A DNA stretch of 17,211 nt from JBBDWJ01 sp040902925 (lineage in GTDB: Bacteria; Acidobacteriota; Terriglobia; Bryobacterales; UBA6623): the NCBI GenBank assembly GCA_040902925.1, contig JBBDWJ010000247.1:1-17211 (forward strand), given 5' to 3'. This document shows, one piece after another, positions 14,926 to 17,211 of the stretch. The position numbers and the translations under genes are program-made. Every line of letters starts with the position of its first letter. Positions within the stretch are counted from its first letter, which is position 1. The notes beneath the pieces are model-generated. The model ran no database searches. It was not told the origin of the DNA and saw nothing but the letters and a program-made list of their open reading frames with translations.

Positions 14926-15891
14926 TCAGCCGCCGGCGTATTCCGTACGCCGAGCCAGGCTGGCTGTCCGGTTGTCCCGTTTCCAATCTTCCAGATCCGG
15001 CCCGGCCAGTGGCTTTCCCTTCTCGCGTAGCTCGGCCAGTTCCGCGTTTCCGTAAGCTTTGAACTGCTGGGCGATACGGACGTCATCCTCGAGTTGGCCA
15101 ATCGTAGTGCAGCCGATCGCCAGGCAGTGCATCGGTAAGCTCAGCACGTAGCTCAGGCATTGCCGGCTGCTGAACGACTGCAGCAGCTTGGCGTTGGCGG
15201 TGCTCTTCATGCCCTGAATTCCCAGACCGCGCTTGACCGCCGCGGGAAGCACTTTCTGCTCGAAGCTCAAATACGACGGATCCGCGATGTTGAGCGGCAT
15301 CAGGATCGTGTCGTAGCCGTCGTAAAGGCTCAGCATCTCGAGATGCGCTTCGGGGTCATGATGGCCCGTGAAGCCGATGAAGCGGCACTTGCCGGCTTTC
15401 TTCGCGGCTTCGAAAGCCTCGATGGCGCCCCCGGGCGCGAAGATTTTCTTCAGATCCTCGGTGCTCGCGACCGCGTGAATCTGCCACAAGTCGAGATAGT
15501 CGGTCTTGAGGCGCTTGAGGGAAAGATGGAGTTCCTTCTCGGCGCCCGCGCGCGTGCGGTCGGTCGACTTCGAGGTGATGAAGACTTCCTTGCGAAACGG
15601 CGGCAGCACCTCGCCGTAGACGTCCTCCGAGCGGCCGTCCCAATAGCTGTGGGCGTTGTCGAAGTAGTTGATACCCAGCTCGTAGGCGCGCAGCGTGATC
15701 GCTTTGGCTTCCTCGAAGCTGCACAACGGGAAGCGCCCGCCGGCCTGACCGATGACGGTGAGGCTTTCGCCGGTCTTTCCAAACTTTCGCTTGGGGATAT
15801 CGCCGGGTTTGATGGTGGCAGCCCGGCCCTTGGCGGCGGCTACAGTCGCTAGTCCCGCAAAGGCTCCGCCGACAAAACTTCTGCGTTTCAT
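14926..15891 (-). CDS. Tat-exported aldo/keto reductase
   Basis: This 321-residue NAD(P)H-linked oxidoreductase begins with a twin-arginine signal: KRRSFVGGAF, a weakly hydrophobic stretch, and a likely cleavage near GRAA. Export of a folded, cofactor-loaded enzyme is implied. The TIM-barrel carries the aldo/keto reductase tetrad D78 (YFDNA), Y83 (HSYWDGRSE), K108 (FITSKST) and H139 (LWQIHAV). GFTGHHDPEAH and the C-terminal GCTTIGQLEDDVRIA fit cofactor-binding regions, although the usual second half is shortened. The ATG at 15891 has a near-perfect AAGGAGG five bases upstream. It follows the FG-GAP gene by 70 bp. The substrate is unknown; sugar or aldehyde reduction in the periplasm would be a guess. 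Confidence 0.94.
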   Translation of the reverse strand: MKRRSFVGGAFAGLATVAAAKGRAATIKPGDIPKRKFGKTGESLTVIGQAGGRFPLCSFEEAKAITLRAYELGINYFDNAHSYWDGRSEDVYGEVLPPFRKEVFITSKSTDRTRAGAEKELHLSLKRLKTDYLDLWQIHAVASTEDLKKIFAPGGAIEAFEAAKKAGKCRFIGFTGHHDPEAHLEMLSLYDGYDTILMPLNIADPSYLSFEQKVLPAAVKRGLGIQGMKSTANAKLLQSFSSRQCLSYVLSLPMHCLAIGCTTIGQLEDDVRIAQQFKAYGNAELAELREKGKPLAGPDLEDWKRDNRTASLARRTEYAGG

Positions 15892-15926
15892 AGCGCCCTC
15901 CTTCGAATCATCGCGTATCTGCCCCG

Positions 15927-15935
15927 ATCATAACA
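15927..15935 (-). promoter_or_regulatory. Extended -10 promoter candidate for the aldo/keto reductase
   Basis: On the minus strand TGTTATGAT is an extended -10 element (TGn followed by TATGAT). It lies 36 bases upstream of the ATG at 15891, with no convincing -35 hexamer at 17 bases. It would let the reductase be transcribed separately from the FG-GAP gene upstream. Confidence 0.4.
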
Positions 15936-15961
15936 CCGCGAGTTGCGCCGGATCGCCCGCT

Positions 15962-17200
<1,239 letters not shown>

Positions 17201-17211
17201 GGCCGATATTC

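Overview
The window comes from a GC-rich, Gram-negative bacterial chromosome: it encodes a TolC-type outer-membrane channel, a lipoprotein efflux adaptor and the succinylase (DapD) branch of lysine/diaminopimelate synthesis. The style suggests an Acidobacteriota member, perhaps near Solibacter/Bryobacterales. Pointers are the FG-GAP/VCBS exported protein beside a Tat-exported aldo/keto reductase, and several short palindromic or heptad intergenic repeats. This placement is an inference from gene style, not a proven assignment. No tRNA, rRNA, CRISPR array, phage gene or transposase is visible.

Layout. (1) Bases 1-2130, plus strand: the 3' end of a sensor histidine kinase, a response regulator whose output domain is an XRE-type helix-turn-helix, and an SDR oxidoreductase. 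(2) Bases 2306-7834, plus strand: a tightly packed export cassette of an unrecognised secreted protein, an RND/MacA-type lipoprotein adaptor, a TPR protein, a MacB-type permease with no ATPase domain, and a TolC-type channel. Three of the four junctions overlap (4, 4 and 8 bp) and the fourth is a 10 bp gap, so this is one operon. No ATP-binding subunit is encoded in it. (3) Bases 14250-7878, minus strand: a lysine/meso-diaminopimelate block in transcription order dapE-like M20 deacylase, asd (archaeal/fungal type), lysC (lysine-sensitive AKIII type), dapB, dapA, dapD. A promoter-like sequence lies about 180 bp upstream of the first gene, followed by a leader able to fold. (4) Bases 14573-14791, plus strand: a 72-residue, very hydrophobic small protein. 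(5) Bases 17200-14926, minus strand: an FG-GAP/VCBS calcium-loop protein followed by a Tat-exported aldo/keto reductase.

How the genes work together: LysC, Asd, DapA, DapB, DapD and DapE together cover aspartate to LL-diaminopimelate, lacking only the DapC transaminase step. DapF and LysA, which complete meso-DAP and lysine, are also absent here. The adaptor, permease and TolC protein form a tripartite pump that would need an ATPase from elsewhere. The kinase and regulator are probably cognate; their target is unknown.

The main unexplained structure is a set of small repeats between or at the edges of genes. These are a heptad array with inverted copies between dapA and dapD, a 25-bp palindrome found twice (at the ribosome-binding site of the efflux operon and between asd and lysC), a nested hairpin next to the second copy, a palindrome inside the tolC signal-peptide coding region, and a nested hairpin in the leader upstream of dapE. 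No wholly new system was identified. The most notable points are the XRE-output response regulator, the ATPase-less efflux cassette and the repeats embedded in the lysine operon.
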